A DNA stretch of 64,000 bases from Protopterus annectens (GCF_019279795.1 NC_056750.1:693822425-693886424), one strand, 5' to 3'. Positions 21,790 through 34,058 are shown, counted from the first letter of the stretch. The notes: generated from the sequence alone by a model not told the origin. Numbers and translations: made by a program.

Positions 21790-22959
21790 TTGTACAGGCA
21801 AGGAGGTCCCCTCAGTGCAGACAAATGTGCTACACCATCCAAATGTTCTCTGCCCCTACAAAGTGATGCTGTCACAAATGGGAGTTCCCACAGCACCAGA
21901 CCAAGTCATAATAGTATTATGCTAACGATTTTGCTCCTTTCATCATGTCTAGTAACTATGACACCTTTGTTTCATAGACAGTCACGTTGGTGGAACATAA
22001 TACAGCAAAGGAAATCTCCATATAAAATATGCAGCCCATGCATTTATATTCATCTGTATTGTACTGGCATTCAACACAACACAGTACAGCCACGGCTGTG
22101 TGGGTGCAAAGGGGAAAGGACATTAATTGGGTGCTGGAGCACTTTGTGCACTACTGTGCGGAATACACACCTGTGTGCGGTTTATAAACAAATTACTATA
22201 GTAATACACTGCTGTTGGGCTGTGATTCATGTCTATAAATTACTGTCAAAAATAGCAGGACACAAAACATGATGTGTATGTTCTTACATGACACTGTGCT
22301 CTGTGTGTATAAATACTAGGTAAAGTATGTAGTAGTACCCTGCATAACCCAGCCTCTACAGTTAAGATCTACTACCATGAATTTCAATATATTTTATAGC
22401 CAAATGAGCTTTCCTTTAATAGTGACTGCCTTAAAATCCACAACAGCAAATGTTGCTAAAACTGTAGTTTATGCCTAAGTACTCGTAGCTCTTTACTGGA
22501 ATAATCTGCATGGATCCCGCAAAAGTCATCTAAAATATGGAATGCTAGACTTTTTGTGTCACTTACACTCAAGATACATTTTTTTTGACAATTTGTGCTT
22601 AGTGCTTGAATACTTGGATAGACACAGGCTACAGTGTAAACTGTGCCCTGATTGATGTAGTAGTAATGGAGGCTATTGCAATGACAACCTTCTGTGGTTT
22701 CACTGACACTCCTTTCCTCTAATTATTAACTATACTAAGGGGAATGATGCTGCTAATCCTTGCAGTATTACTGGATAGTTCTTCTTCTTTGTTAAATAAC
22801 TACGCTGGAAACTATAATGATCACTCTGTGAACCTGAGTAGTGTACGGAAATGGGACAGGATTGATGTATCCATGCGTGGGATCTTTTAACATTGTGACA
22901 TGCTTTCTTAGACATATTTTTTTTCAATTGCTTATCAGGGTCATGACAATATTCATAAT
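21790..22959. other. Non-coding stretch, nothing recognised
   Basis: Open frames up to 160 codons (21790-22272) show no domain and no codon bias that I can detect. Confidence 0.5.
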
Positions 22960-23450
22960 TATTTGTTTATTTTACTTATATTTGCTTTCCGGGGTAGTAT
23001 CTTGGTCAGTATTGACGGTTCACAGGTGCAGTCTGGGTAAATGCACATTCATAATAGGTATACAGTCATTTTGAAACACAGAACAGAGATAACCTTCATA
23101 TACTGATCTTATTTACAATGTTGGAAAGACTAGAAGATGCATTAAAGGAAGTGATTGAAAGGGGAGAGAACAGATTAGAGTTTCATGGTGAAACAGAAGA
23201 AATAATAGCCAAGGGGAAAAAGAGTCATAATGAATTATTGAGAGGGTGGAGAGTTTATGTGGTGGAACATGCTTATTGTTTTAGTTGGGATAAGAGACCT
23301 TTTTTGAAGGTGAATAGACTTAAGATTTCTCTGGTGGTGACTTGGATAGATTTCCAGAGAGTAGGAGTAAGAATGGAAATGACATGCTTAATAGTTTGGA
23401 GAAAGTATCTTGGAGTAAAGAGGAATGCTGCATTTTGAGGTAAGATGCAG
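22960..23450 (-). mobile_element. LINE-B copy 3, 3' fragment, decayed
   Basis: The lower end has TTATTTGTTTATTTTACTT, then GTATCTTGGTCAGTATTGAC, paralleling the tail block of LINE-B copy 1 (5146-5205). The 106-codon + strand frame at 23118-23438 has no recognisable domain and is probably antisense LINE sequence. Confidence 0.4.
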
Positions 23451-23775
23451 AAGATGTAGGAATATGTCATCTCATGGGGGTCTGGCTGTGAGATGTGCAC
23501 TGGTATGGAGATGCAGGAGTTTAAATAAGTGGGTTCCCATGACAAGAGTAGTTCAATGTCCTTCCTTATCACTGTTGCAGTATACTTTACTCTAGGTATA
23601 TCTTGCCAAAGATAGCTGAATGTACAGCTAGCATAACAAAGTTTTTATACCTTCCAGATGCTGTACATCAGATGTATGTCCTATGTGCAAGGTATAAGGT
23701 ACACGTGTAAGGTACATATGTAATGTGCAAGCAACTAATCCTCAGAACATCTTTACTGCCAGTCTGAACACTACC
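23451..23775. other. Non-coding stretch, nothing recognised
   Basis: Short stretch with no feature that I can name. Confidence 0.5.
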
Positions 23776-23799
23776 TTTGAATTTGTTCTGCAGGCCATT

Positions 23800-25730
23800 C
23801 AAGTTGGTTCAACTGCCAAGCCTTCTAAAGATAAATTATCCATCTAGGCCTTCTTTTGTCCATAGGCAGCCTAGACAACTTTCAATGGGCAAGAGAGGTT
23901 CTAAGAGAATTTTTCTGGATAAGCCTTCTCAGGGTTCTAAGAGACAGAAGCCTGCATTCAATGACAAGCCTCCTATTTGACATTCAGCCATTCCTACCTC
24001 TCAGCCAGATTCCTTTGTCTCTCAGGTTGATGCTTTTCCTGCTTGGCAACAGATAACCACTTATTCTTCTGTGCTTTCCATTATTCAACATGGCTATTTT
24101 ATAGTGTGGAAGTGCCTTCCTCCATTCTTGGGCCTTCCTCAGCATCCTCCTTGTCAGCTCTCACATTTTCCTATGGTTCTTCAGAATCTTGTGATACAGG
24201 GAACCATCCAGCCTGTTTCTTCTTCTTGGAAGGGAACAGGTTTTTATTCCAGAATGTTTCTGGTTCACAGGAAGGAGGGGTCATGGAGGCCTACTCTAAA
24301 CGTGTCCTTTCTCAAGCTCCCTTTTTCAGGATGTTCTCTTCAGTCACTTTTTCCTCTATTGCTTTCCCAAGCTTTTCTGGAATCCCTAGATTTGTAGGAT
24401 GCTTAAATTCACATTCCTATTCATCTTCTTTTCAGGATATATTTCTGCTTTTCTGTTTCTTTTTCTTATTAGTTCTCTTCTTTGCCTTTTGGTCTTTCTA
24501 CAGCTCCAGTGATCTTTACCAAATGTCTGCCCCCTGGTAGAATCATTCTACAGACTTTATGGGATTCAAATATTCCCTTACTTGGACATTCTTTTGATTC
24601 AAGCTCCCACTGGGCAGCTCCTGCTTCAGGAGCTTCACTTCACTATGTTGCTTCTATGCAATGTGTGGGGGTTTATCCTCAATATCAAAAAAGTCTGGGT
24701 TGAGTTCTTGTCAGGACCAAGTGTTTATGGGTTGCAGGATTCAGACCATTCCAATGATGGCTGGTCTCCCATCTCCCAAGATTCTCTTTTTGACTGCTTA
24801 TTTCCAGTCCCTTCTACCTCTTCCAGTCCTTTCTGTAAGGGAAGTTCACAGAGCTGTGGGGTACATGGCATCTACCATTCCCACGGTTCCCTTTGCCAGA
24901 CTTTAGATGAGTTAATTTCACTGGTGTCTTAAGACTGTTTGGCTCCAGCACTGCCATCCACTGGAGTATCTGGTTCCTTTGTTTCCTTGTTTCAACCTGA
25001 ATCCAGGTCTGCCTTTTCAGGTTCCTCACCCTACTCAGGACCTGTGCATGGATGCTTTTCAATCAAGGTTGGGAAGCCTCCTCCAACAACTTCAAAGTTC
25101 AGGATCTTTCATTCCATTAACCACTGGCATACCATATCAACATCAAAAAGATGAGAGCTCTAATTCTAACTCTCAATAACTTTCACTTTCTTTGAGTTTT
25201 GAGTCATCTAAAGGTTTCTACAGAGAATACCAGAGTCATAATGGTGGATCAACAAACAATGGAGCACAAAACCTTACCTTTTTTGGAGGCTGGCTCTTCT
25301 GGCTTGGGATATTGCAGTCTGCCATCACTTTGTTCTTCAGGGAATCTACATTCCTTTAGAGAGCAATCTTGTGACAGACTCTTTGTACAGAGCCAGAACA
25401 AATTCTCATGAATAGATGCATCACAGAGAAATATTTCTGGACAAGCTACATTGGTTGGGGGGACTCCTCAAATAGATATTTTTGCTTTACCTTTTAACAG
25501 TTGTCTTCCCCTGTTCAAGAATGTCAAATCCTCTGGCTTGGAAAGTGGATACCATGTTGTTTCCTTGGAAGAGAAGGTTTCTGTATGCTTATCTCCCTCA
25601 TTCTCTACTACCAGTGGTCCTGCATTAGATCATATGGGACAGGCCCAAAATCATGTTGATGACTCTCTTTTTGGCCCAGACAGCACTGGTTCTCCTATTT
25701 CATCTGGTTAGAGGAAGTCATCACAGGTTA
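23800..25730 (+). pseudogene. DIRS-2 reverse transcriptase/RNase H remnant
   Basis: Fragments in shifting frames match the DIRS pol at 43500-45438: WQQITTYSSVLSIIQHGYF near 24047-24105, QNLVIQGTIQPVSSSWKG near 24180, LPFGLSTAPVIFTKC near 24485, then PYLDILLIQAP near 24575, where the catalytic YLDD has become YLDI. Further fragments near 25290-25400 and 25560-25720 correspond to the RNase H and downstream module. Many stops are present. Confidence 0.6.
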
Positions 25731-26149
25731 ACTCACAGGACAGATCTTCCCACACAAGACGGGGGATCTCTCAACTACTGTGAATTTGAACACACTTCGC
25801 TTGACACTTGAGTGATAGGATTTTGATTCCTTTTAGACACCACCTTGGCTCATGCACAAGGCCAGAAAACCCATCACTAGAAAATCAAATGTGACTAAGT
25901 GGAAGAGATTTTCTTTTTAGTGTCTTAAGCATGACCTGGACTATTTTTCTGAGAATGTCCCTATGGTCCTTTCTTATTTGTGTGAATTGCTCACTTCTGT
26001 CTTGGCATATTCAGCTTTTAAACCTAATTTGTCAGCCACTTCCTCTTGTCTGCCTCTGAATCCACTTCTGGGGTCTATTTTTGAAGTCAGACAATTTTGG
26101 AAGGGCATCCATCATATTTAGCATCCAAGAAAGCCTATTCTCTATTCTT

Positions 26150-26783
26150 GGGACTTTAATTTTGTGCTTGAGAAATTGACTCTGTCCCTGTTTGAACCTG
26201 TTGTTTCCTGTTCCCTACAACATTGTCCTTAGAAGACTGTATTGTGGGTAGCTCTTACATCTGCCAGGAAGGTCTCCGAACTTCAAGCTCTCATGCTAGT
26301 TCCACCCTTTTTGGTTTTTCACAAGCACAGTTGTCTTTCAGTACCAGTCCTTTTGTGCCCAAGGTGGTTAATGATTTGTACTTGAATCAATCCATTCATC
26401 TTCCTCCTTTGCTTCTGCACAGAATCCCAGTGAGAGGGTGCTTCACACCTTGGATTTACATAAACAGTGCAGAAATGACCTAGACAAGACCAAACGTATC
26501 AGGAAATCCAAACAACTTTTTGTTTCCTTTCATACCAGGCAATTGGGTTTGGTGGTGTCAAAGCAAGCCATCTCCTCCTGGATTTGTAAGGCCATTTCTT
26601 TTTGATATTCTTTTCATAGTTAGCAGCTTTCTTCTTCTGTCTGTGCCCATTCTACTAGGGCAATGGCCTCTTTTGGTGCTTTTCTTGTGAGTTTGGATAC
26701 TAGATCCATTTTGGTAACTGCTACTTGATCTTCTTCTGTTCCCACTTTCACCAAACATTAGAGTTAGACACTAGCTTTGGGTA
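26150..26783 (+). pseudogene. DIRS-2 tyrosine recombinase remnant
   Basis: Translation in mixed frames gives LTSARKVSELQAL near 26250 (catalytic Arg region), KTKRIRKSKQLFVSF near 26490, AHSTRAMASFGAF near 26645 (H-x-x-R box) and a final PTFTKH block near 26740 just before the nucleophile position. PLE-1 then interrupts it. The matching end reappears at 31528. Compare 45430-46466 in the complete copy. Confidence 0.65.
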
Positions 26784-29115
26784 TATAAAATTATTAATAG
26801 AACACTATAAGTTAATTGAACAGAGTATAACTGTAGAAATGACTCAGTTAAGAGGAGAACTGCTTAGCCTCCTATCACAGCAAGAAGTTAGTGACTTTGA
26901 TGTAGAACTGGGGAAAAATCTTGCTTTTTTAGAGAATAAACTCTTACAAGGCAAGAAAAAGAAGTTTGGACGAGATGTGATAGACTTTCACAAGGGGAAC
27001 ATATTCTCCTGGCTGAGGGAACCAGTAAGGAATGGTGAATCTGCCCAACCACCTCGTTTAGGCCAATTGGAAGTGACACCAATAACAGCAATGCCCACTA
27101 CTACAGTGAACGTGAATTTCAGCCCAGGAAGAAGTAAAAAAACATCAGGCGAAGATGCCGACATTCAAATGAGAAGCAATAGTGAAAAAGGAGAACAGTT
27201 AACTGAAAGAGAAGTGAATGCTTTGTTTTACAGTTAATGCGGATATGAGAAAGAAAGATAAACAGAATGAGGCATTTCCTTCTACATCAGTAGCTGCACT
27301 TACGTTGCACCCTTTTCCCCTGCCTATCCGAACAGAAGCAGGCATGGACTCCACAACACAGATTGAGGGAACGCAAGTTCTCCAAAGAACGTTTGGAGTT
27401 TCAAAAGAAAGTATTGAGACCTGTAAGTCAAACTTAATTGTAAATATCTCTAAATATGTATTAAATTATTCAGAGAGATCCCTTTTAAACAAGGGACTCT
27501 CTTTTATACCATCTAAGAAAGTTAATGTTACCGATTAACTTATTGACATCAACCGTTTTCTTAAATGTATGGAAATGCAGAAAATACAACAGCTATTACT
27601 TTTAGGAAACCATCCACATTTATACCCCCTAATAACCCATTATTGGAAACTTTTGAGAGAGCATGTAAGAAGGAGCTACTAGAGGCCTTTGAATTAAACA
27701 GGAGTAAAGTAAAGCAGGAATTTTATAACATAGACAAAAATGAATTGAATGGCTTACAGAACAATAATATAGTAATTAGGCCCGCTGACAAAGGCGGAGC
27801 CATTGTGATTTTAGACAGTGATTTTTATGAAATGAAAATGAAGAATATGTTGAGTGAAACAAATGCCTCAACCTTTAAGTAACTATCAATGGAACAAGAT
27901 TATTAGAGAAGTACACAGTGAATAATCTGTTAATGACTAATATTATTGATAATGAATTATATAGATATTTTCTAGTGGAAACACCTACAGTTCCTACATT
28001 CAGAGGGTTGCCCAATATCCACGAAGATTGTCTAGAACCCCCCCATGAGACCTATAGTATCAAGTAAAGGATGGCTGACAAACTATGTCCATATACGTTG
28101 AAAAACAACTTAGACTGATAGTAGAACAAACAGACTCAATCGTTAGAGACACTCAACAGTTTTTAGAAACCTTTTCCAACTATGCCAGTATAGAAAGAAA
28201 TATTTCTACATGTTATTTGGTGACTGTAGATGTAACATCTTTATTTATGGCTATTCCTAATAATGTTGGCATGGAGTATGTAAGATTGTTTTTGATAAAT
28301 AAAGAGATGCCTAGGGAATTAGTCATGAGAGTTATGATGTTATTGGAATTTATTTTAAATAGAAATGTGTTCTCATATGGTAAAAGCTACTATCTATAAA
28401 CAAATGGTGTGGCGATGGGTACTCCCTGTGCCAATTCATATGCTAATTTAGTGATGGCGTATTGGGAATACACATGCTATAGATAATTTACAATTTAAAG
28501 ATCACATCAGATATTACAAACGTTTTGTAGATGATATCTACCTTGTATGGGAGGACAATATTGATAAATTACAAGAATTTATAGAATATATCAATGGCAC
28601 AACAGACTTTGTCATTTACAGCACACTGGTCTTTGGACAAGATAAAATTTTTGGATGTTCTGATATGTAAAAATGGGAATGATATCCAGACAGAAATGCA
28701 TAGGAAAAGCTGCAGGAAAAAAATACTCTCTTACATTGCAACAGCATGCATCCCCCACATATATATCAGAATATTTTGAAGAGTCAAGCATTAAGGGTAT
28801 CTCAACTGACAAGTGAAGAGTGTGTTTTTTTGACACTTTAACCATCTTGGGACATGTGTTTAGGGAGAGGGGCTATAAAACTAGTGAATGTAGTGAATTG
28901 TTTGGGAATATCGATGTGAAAAGACAAGGAAGGGGTAAACCCTTCTTTAACAGAAATAATAGTAGAGGGAAAGAAACAAGAAATAATACATCACTGCTAA
29001 TTAATAGACTGACTATTCCCTGTACCAGTAATAATAATAAAATACAAGAAATAGTGAGGAAACATTGGAACATATTGACTGTGGATGAAAGAATCGCAGG
29101 AATACACATGTTATA
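26784..29115 (+). pseudogene. PLE-1 N-terminal region and reverse transcriptase, broken
   Basis: In order: a charged N-terminal segment (to 27237); LLNKGLSFIPSKK near 27490, a Penelope signature; NNIVIRPADKGGAIVILDSD near 27765-27825; a GLPNIHED-like block near 28010; VDVTSLFMAIPNNVG near 28227; NGVAMGTPCANSYANL near 28405; catalytic FVDD (28524-28535) within RYYKRFVDDIYLVW; and a basic linker to 29115. Penelope RTs are related to telomerase. At least six stops or frameshifts are present. Confidence 0.7.
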
Positions 29116-29928
29116 GATAATTTTCATCCCCTTTGGTAAAAACTCTGTACCCATGAACTACCACATAGCTGGTAGTCTACTTAATGCCGAAAATGTGATG
29201 AGACCTTGGGACACAGGTGGACAGTAGTCTCTCCTTTGATAATCACATCGCCGCCGTGGTCAGGAAATCCTTCTACGTGGCTCATCTCATCACAAAAGGA
29301 TTCTCATCAAGAAAAGAAGAGGTCATTGTTCCCCTCTACTCATCACTCATTAGACCCATTATAGAGTACAATGCCCCTTTTGGTATGTACCTCACATGAC
29401 ATCTACAACAACTGGAAAGACCACAGAAATACCTCACAAAGAGGATTACTAGCCTCAAACAAATGACCTATGCAGACCGTCTCAAACTACAGCTTTACTC
29501 CATCGCATATCGCCTACTCAGGGGCGATCTCTGCCTAACATACAAAGCTATGTCAAACCCAGAGCTGTTGGACATGCTCCACTTAAACAAATCTCAATCC
29601 CTCCGAGCTACACGCTCTAGGGACCTAAACCTTGTCACCACAATAAACAGAACATGCTGGAGGGATAGATTCCTGTCCCAGAGACTTCCCATACTCTGGC
29701 ACAGACTACCTATCTATGTCAAACAGAGCTCCTCATTAGCACTCTTCAAGAAAAATCTTGATGATTGGATGGGAAATGGGAAATTCACCCCGGGGATCAC
29801 TTCTGTGGCTCTGCTCAACAGGGGCACAGGAAAATAATTTTCTTGGATGGCGAAAGCCAGGGTACATTTTTTGGCTAGGCTTGTATAGGCCCTAGGGCCG
29901 ATAGCCTAGTACCTACGTATGAATAGTA
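29116..29928 (+). mobile_element. CR1-like LINE, copy C, inserted in PLE-1
   Basis: Starts in the RT palm-thumb region (FIPFGKN, with NSVPMNYHIAG) and runs to the LINE 3' end, GATAGCCTAGTACCTACG at about 29899-29916. The frames 29217-29399 and 29463-29837 encode the C-terminal domain, nearly identical in residue order to copy A. Two small frame breaks occur. PLE-1 coding resumes at about 29930 (GAQLRYSYKNTKSLK), proving the insertion. Confidence 0.8.
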
Positions 29929-29929
29929 G

Positions 29930-30476
29930 GGGCACAACTGAGATACTCCTATAAGAATACTAAGTCCTTGAAAAGAATGCTTTGTTATGAAAAGAATAAG
30001 ACATACAGAGTACAATCAGAAAGGAAAGGAACTTTTCCATGTAGAAACTGTAATCAATGCTTATACATGGTAAATGGGATGTTTTTAATCACCTAGACAC
30101 AGGGAATGTCTACACATTTCAACACTATGCAGACTGTAAATCACGTGATTTAGCATATCTGGCGCAATGTCGGAAATGTACTTCATTTTATATAGGTAAG
30201 ACGAATAGGACTTTACGTGAAAGGGTCAGAGAACATTTATATGCTATCCATAGAGAAGATGATCGAAATGCATTAGCCAAGCATATAATTCACAATGACC
30301 TGACCCATAAGTTTGTTTTCTTAGCCATAGAATTGATCACTAAAAACATCAAATTAGGGAATATAAGGAACCACATGGAAAAAGAAGAAAATAAATGGAT
30401 TCTGAAGCTACAGGCAGATAAAGGACATGGGCTTAATGAAAACGTTTCTTTGAAACCCTTTCTGGCAGATAGATGA
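29930..30476 (+). pseudogene. PLE-1 GIY-YIG endonuclease domain
   Basis: The frame 30057-30476 (139 codons) contains ADCKSRDLAYLAQCRKC, FYIGKTNRTLRERVREHLY and AKHIIHNDLTHKFVFLAIEL, a GIY-YIG fold with Cys pairs typical of Penelope-like C-termini. It would cut DNA to prime reverse transcription. The upstream linker (29930-30056) is in a different frame, so the protein is broken, but this domain is the best-preserved part. Confidence 0.7.
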
Positions 30477-31171
30477 TTCACCCATTAAGTTCATAGTTTA
30501 TTTTTATATGGTATATAGAGAGAGTGGGGTAATTTGCATAAAGGAAAGTTTAACCCACAGCTGTTTGGATGTATTAATAACAATATTATTATATTAGTCA
30601 TTATGCTGCTTTTTCCTAGTTATACAGATAGTTTCAGTAGTTTGCAATTTGTATATATCAGATATAGTTTTGCTTTTAGTAGTACATCTGAATTGTTATA
30701 TTAATTTATATATGTTATGTAGCATACAGTATTCTGTGTTTTACATCACTCACAGTTTCTACATATATATGCATTAATAATATCGGCTTTTAGTATATTG
30801 ATTCTGTAATGTCAGTTTGTACAGTCATAAAGAAAGTCCACATTCTAGTTATTTAGCAAATGCTTTTAAACATCATTAAGGGGCATTAACAGTATGCGTT
30901 TTTTTAAATAAATAACTTTTTTACATCATTGTGGGTAATGACAATGAATGGTTATATACTTAGTTTTTAAATATATAATTTTTAGACATATATATGCTAT
31001 GTGATTTTGAAAATGAAGTTAAAACTGCCATCTGGTGACACTTTGAACACATTGCTTTATTTTCAGTAGTATGAGTTAATGGTAACATTTTGTATATATA
31101 AGTTGAATTTATTTACACAATAGAGATGTTCAGAATTATTTGAATATTCTATGAAGTTATGCATAGAATAT

Positions 31172-31184
<13 letters not shown>

Positions 31185-31222
<38 letters not shown>
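31185..31222. repeat. (TA)n microsatellite in PLE-1 3' UTR
   Basis: TA array of about 19 units. Confidence 0.95.
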
Positions 31223-31225
<3 letters not shown>

Positions 31226-31414
31226 CATATATCTTTCTTTTATATATACTTATAAAAGCCGTTAATAGAATTTAATATGTTTTTAACTTGACAAATTCAT
31301 GAATGCATTAAGCACTTGATTTTTTAAATGAAAGCAGTGATGTGATTGGCTGAATAGCAATTCATTGCATTAACTTGATGTGTTTAAACTGGATTCTTTT
31401 TGTTACAATCATTA

Positions 31415-31454
31415 AGTCTGAAGAAGCATTCATAGTAATGCGAAAGCGCTCACT
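31415..31454 (+). ncRNA. Hammerhead-like ribozyme motif, PLE-1
   Basis: AGT (31415-31417) pairs with ACT (31452-31454) as helix I. CTGAAGA is 31418-31424. After one extra A, GCATT (31426-31430) pairs perfectly with AATGC (31437-31441) as helix II around loop CATAGT. GAA is 31442-31444. AGCGCT (31445-31450) is a self-complementary helix III, followed by C, the expected cleavage position. Penelope-like elements are known to carry hammerheads with tiny palindromic helix III. The extra A before helix II departs from the minimal consensus. Confidence 0.6.
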
Positions 31455-31910
31455 ACGTTTTTATTTGGCTGTGCTTTATGTGATTAAACTTTGCTTTGTA
31501 TGGTGTTGCCTCTGGAGTTTTCTTTGGATATTACAAGCTGAATGTTATTTCTAGGGCCAGGGCGGGTTTTGCCGTGGCCATCCTTCATGTTTTGTTGGGG
31601 GAATCTCCTGTTTCTTTCTGCTCACGTACTTTCCAGTAGCTTTGGGTCTCTCAAGAGTGAAGAAAACGGCAACAGCGATAAGGAATGACACAGTACGACT
31701 GTGTAATATCTTACCTTATGGTACTTCTGACTAATGCAGCATTATATCCCGTCCTCCCACCCCTGTTACATTCTGGTCTTTTCCTTCTGGCTGAGGGGTC
31801 TTTCTTACATTCTTCTTCTCTTCCTGGATGCATGTGTTATTGGTTTCCGTGGTTATTGTGGGGCACTTCAGTTCTGAGGTCTAGGTGTTTGCACATTATG
31901 TATGTACCTT

Positions 31911-32673
31911 ATGCCTTGCACATAGCACTTCCATCTGACATGCAGTGCCTTGAAGCTGTAAAGGCTTGGATACACTGGCTGAGCATTTGTCTATCCCTAG
32001 ATTGAAGAGTACTGCAGTATTGAGAAGTAGGACATCTACTGTTACGGTAAAATCTGTGGATTTGGGAAACCTGAGAAAGCTGTATAACAGTGTAAAAAGG
32101 AGACAGAGTTATGCAATGGACTACATTGTAAAAAAAGCAAACCAAAGCACTTCATTTTAGCCCAGGGAGAATCCGAAGTATTTTAAATAAACAAAACTGA
32201 CTCCTGTTATTTGTGTTAACACCGTAACACTGAAAATGAATTAGTGAAGGGAAAAGTGGCTGTAGTAACTGCCTTGAGTCCTGGCCTGCATTATATAGTA
32301 GATGAGATTAATTGTCATGACCCTGTTAGTCTCTTTGAAAGCATTAAGACAACATTTTTATTTCTGGAAAGTAAATTGTTTAGTGAACCACATCAGCTAT
32401 AAATATCTCATTGTCTGTCCTAAAGATGGCATGTTCATCTCCTGCTAAGATGTCTTACACAGTATTACTTTCTGTTTCTTGATGCCATTTGTGGTTTTGA
32501 AATAGTATATGTTTCTGTAAATGTTCATGTTTGAGGTACAAAGTAATAACAGCTAGACTGACATCCTAATGACCTCTCTTGTGTTCTCTGGACTAAAGGA
32601 TCTGACACTGGAATGCATATTTTGTAGGAAAATGTATTCCCATATTTTTAGACAGTTCATTCATACTGAAAGA
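31911..32673. other. Non-coding stretch, nothing recognised
   Basis: No domain or repeat that I can name. Short open frames near 31966-32160 show no homology that I recognise. Confidence 0.5.
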
Positions 32674-33000
32674 GGGTGGCCACGGTGTTGCAGCAGTTAG
32701 CATTTTTGCCTCACAGCAAGAAGTTCTCTGGTTCAGTCCTCAGCTGGGGTGCCTTTTGTGTGGAGTCTGCATGTCCTCCCTGTGGTCGCGTGGGTTTCCT
32801 CCCACATCCCAAAGACATGCTGTAGGTGGATTGGACACTATAAGTGACCCTAGGCATGAGTGTGTGTGTGTTCCTTCCAATGGAAGGTTGGGTGCTGGGC
32901 TGCAACTTGACACCGTAAAACTCTACTGCCAATCATGAGCGGACAGCTGATCCGCTGTGGCGACCCCTTCCCGGGAAAAGCCGAAAGAAGAAGAAGAAAA
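32674..33000 (+). repeat. SINE with RTE-type tail, nearly full length
   Basis: The head GTTGCAGCAGTTAGCATTTT, with CCTCACAGCAAGAAGTTC and TCTGGTTCAGTCCTCAGC, resembles a tRNA-type promoter. The body carries GTGTGGAGTCTGCATGTCC and GTGGGTTTCCTCCCACATC, common in fish-type SINEs. The tail CGCTGTGGCGACCCCTTCCC, then GAAAAGCCGAAAGAAGAAG, equals the 3' end of the RTE-like LINE at 21735-21777. Other copies lie at 33983, 35249, 55850 and 57201. Confidence 0.7.
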
Positions 33001-33982
33001 TTTATGCTGAAAGAATGATGCAACTGCAGCTTATGCACATGAGCATAACTGTCATCATCCTCTTACTGCAAGAATTCTGGACAAAGCTTTAAATAATGGA
33101 AGGATAAAAGCCCGCAATCAGATAGTAATTCTACAAATTGTTGTTATAATCTTAGAAAGCTGACAGAATAATTGGTTATGCCAGCTCAGTCATTATGGTT
33201 ACATTTTATCCAAAAACTCTGCTAAGCATAATTAAATTTTCCATGTATATTTTGACGTTGTAAACTCTTTATTGAACTAAGTATTGTAACATTTTATTGC
33301 ATTTGTAAATATGTATATTTTTAATCATATCCTTGTATGTGTAAATATATTTTGTTAAGTTCTTATGTGATCCTGTTCAACCAGGCTATGCATATGAATG
33401 ATCCAATGACATCAGTGCACTACCCCAGTAAAAATAGATAGATATAAATGCAGTACAAATCATTTGGTGAAGAACATGAAGTCTGAAACGTCAAGTGTGT
33501 CACTATGCAGTGACGTCTATCCTCAAACATTTTGCCAGAAAACAGCAGAATTTATGAGCAACAGACCAAAAATATGAGGCAAAAATGAGGGCATTCTACA
33601 AATTTCTGCATAGTTGAGAGGTATGCACATTGGATTGTGTGGGAATACATGTAAGCAGTTGATGAAATTACTGGGGTGGTCATACTTTATAACTAGAATG
33701 TTATATGATGGCTGTTGTTACATGTTTGCTGTTTCACTAAAAATCTCTTTAAATTTGCCCACAATTAAGAACTGAGCTCTTATTCGTGAGTTTTTCATAT
33801 AACTGCAACAGTTTTTAAGAATGCTTATTGCATCCTGTTGCATTAAGGACTTTTCATTCTTTTACACTTTGTCTCACAGATCTAACTTCAGGTTTCATTT
33901 TGGCATCCACTTCTGTTTTTTCTCTCCAGTTTTTGTTCCATATGGCTCTGTCACTGAGTGGCATAAGTACCTGATGAGCCGA
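33001..33982. other. AT-rich non-coding stretch
   Basis: Nothing firm. A small hairpin, GTCACTATGCAGTGAC, lies at about 33509-33524. Confidence 0.5.
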
Positions 33983-34058
33983 CTTCTTCTTCTTCTTCTT
34001 TCGGCTTTTCCCGGTTAGGGGTCACCACAGTGGATCACCTGTCCGCTCATGATTAGCA
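33983..34058 (-). repeat. SINE tail fragment (RTE-type tail)
   Basis: (CTT)n, then TTCGGCTTTTCCCGGTTAGG and GGATCACCTGTCCGCTCATG: only the 3' end of the SINE remains. This is a 5'-truncated insertion. Confidence 0.7.

Larger units (their letters stand above)
26784..31527 (+). mobile_element. PLE-1: Penelope-like element, long but decayed
   Basis: Contains an N-terminal region, RT, linker, GIY-YIG endonuclease and a 1 kb AT-rich 3' UTR ending in a hammerhead-like motif 73 nt before DIRS-2 resumes. Flanking DIRS-2 sequence appears to be duplicated (about 26759-26783 and 31526-31556), but the two copies have diverged, so the insertion is old. CR1 copy C interrupts it at about 29116-29928. Confidence 0.7.
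23776..31910 (+). mobile_element. DIRS-2: decayed DIRS element split by PLE-1
   Basis: The left part (23776-26783) parallels the pol region of the well-preserved DIRS at 40758-46880. After PLE-1, DIRS similarity resumes at about 31528 with TTACAAGCTG...CTAGGGCCAGGGC, matching the end of the recombinase gene, and continues through a 3' UTR (to about 31900) that has CTTACCTTATGGTACTTCTG and CCCGTCCTCCCACCCCTGTT like 46548-46620 of the younger copy. Its terminal repeats are not recognisable. Confidence 0.6.

Noticed and set aside
21335..21896. Minus-strand frames opposite the RTE-like LINE
   Set aside because: Antisense shadows with no domain.
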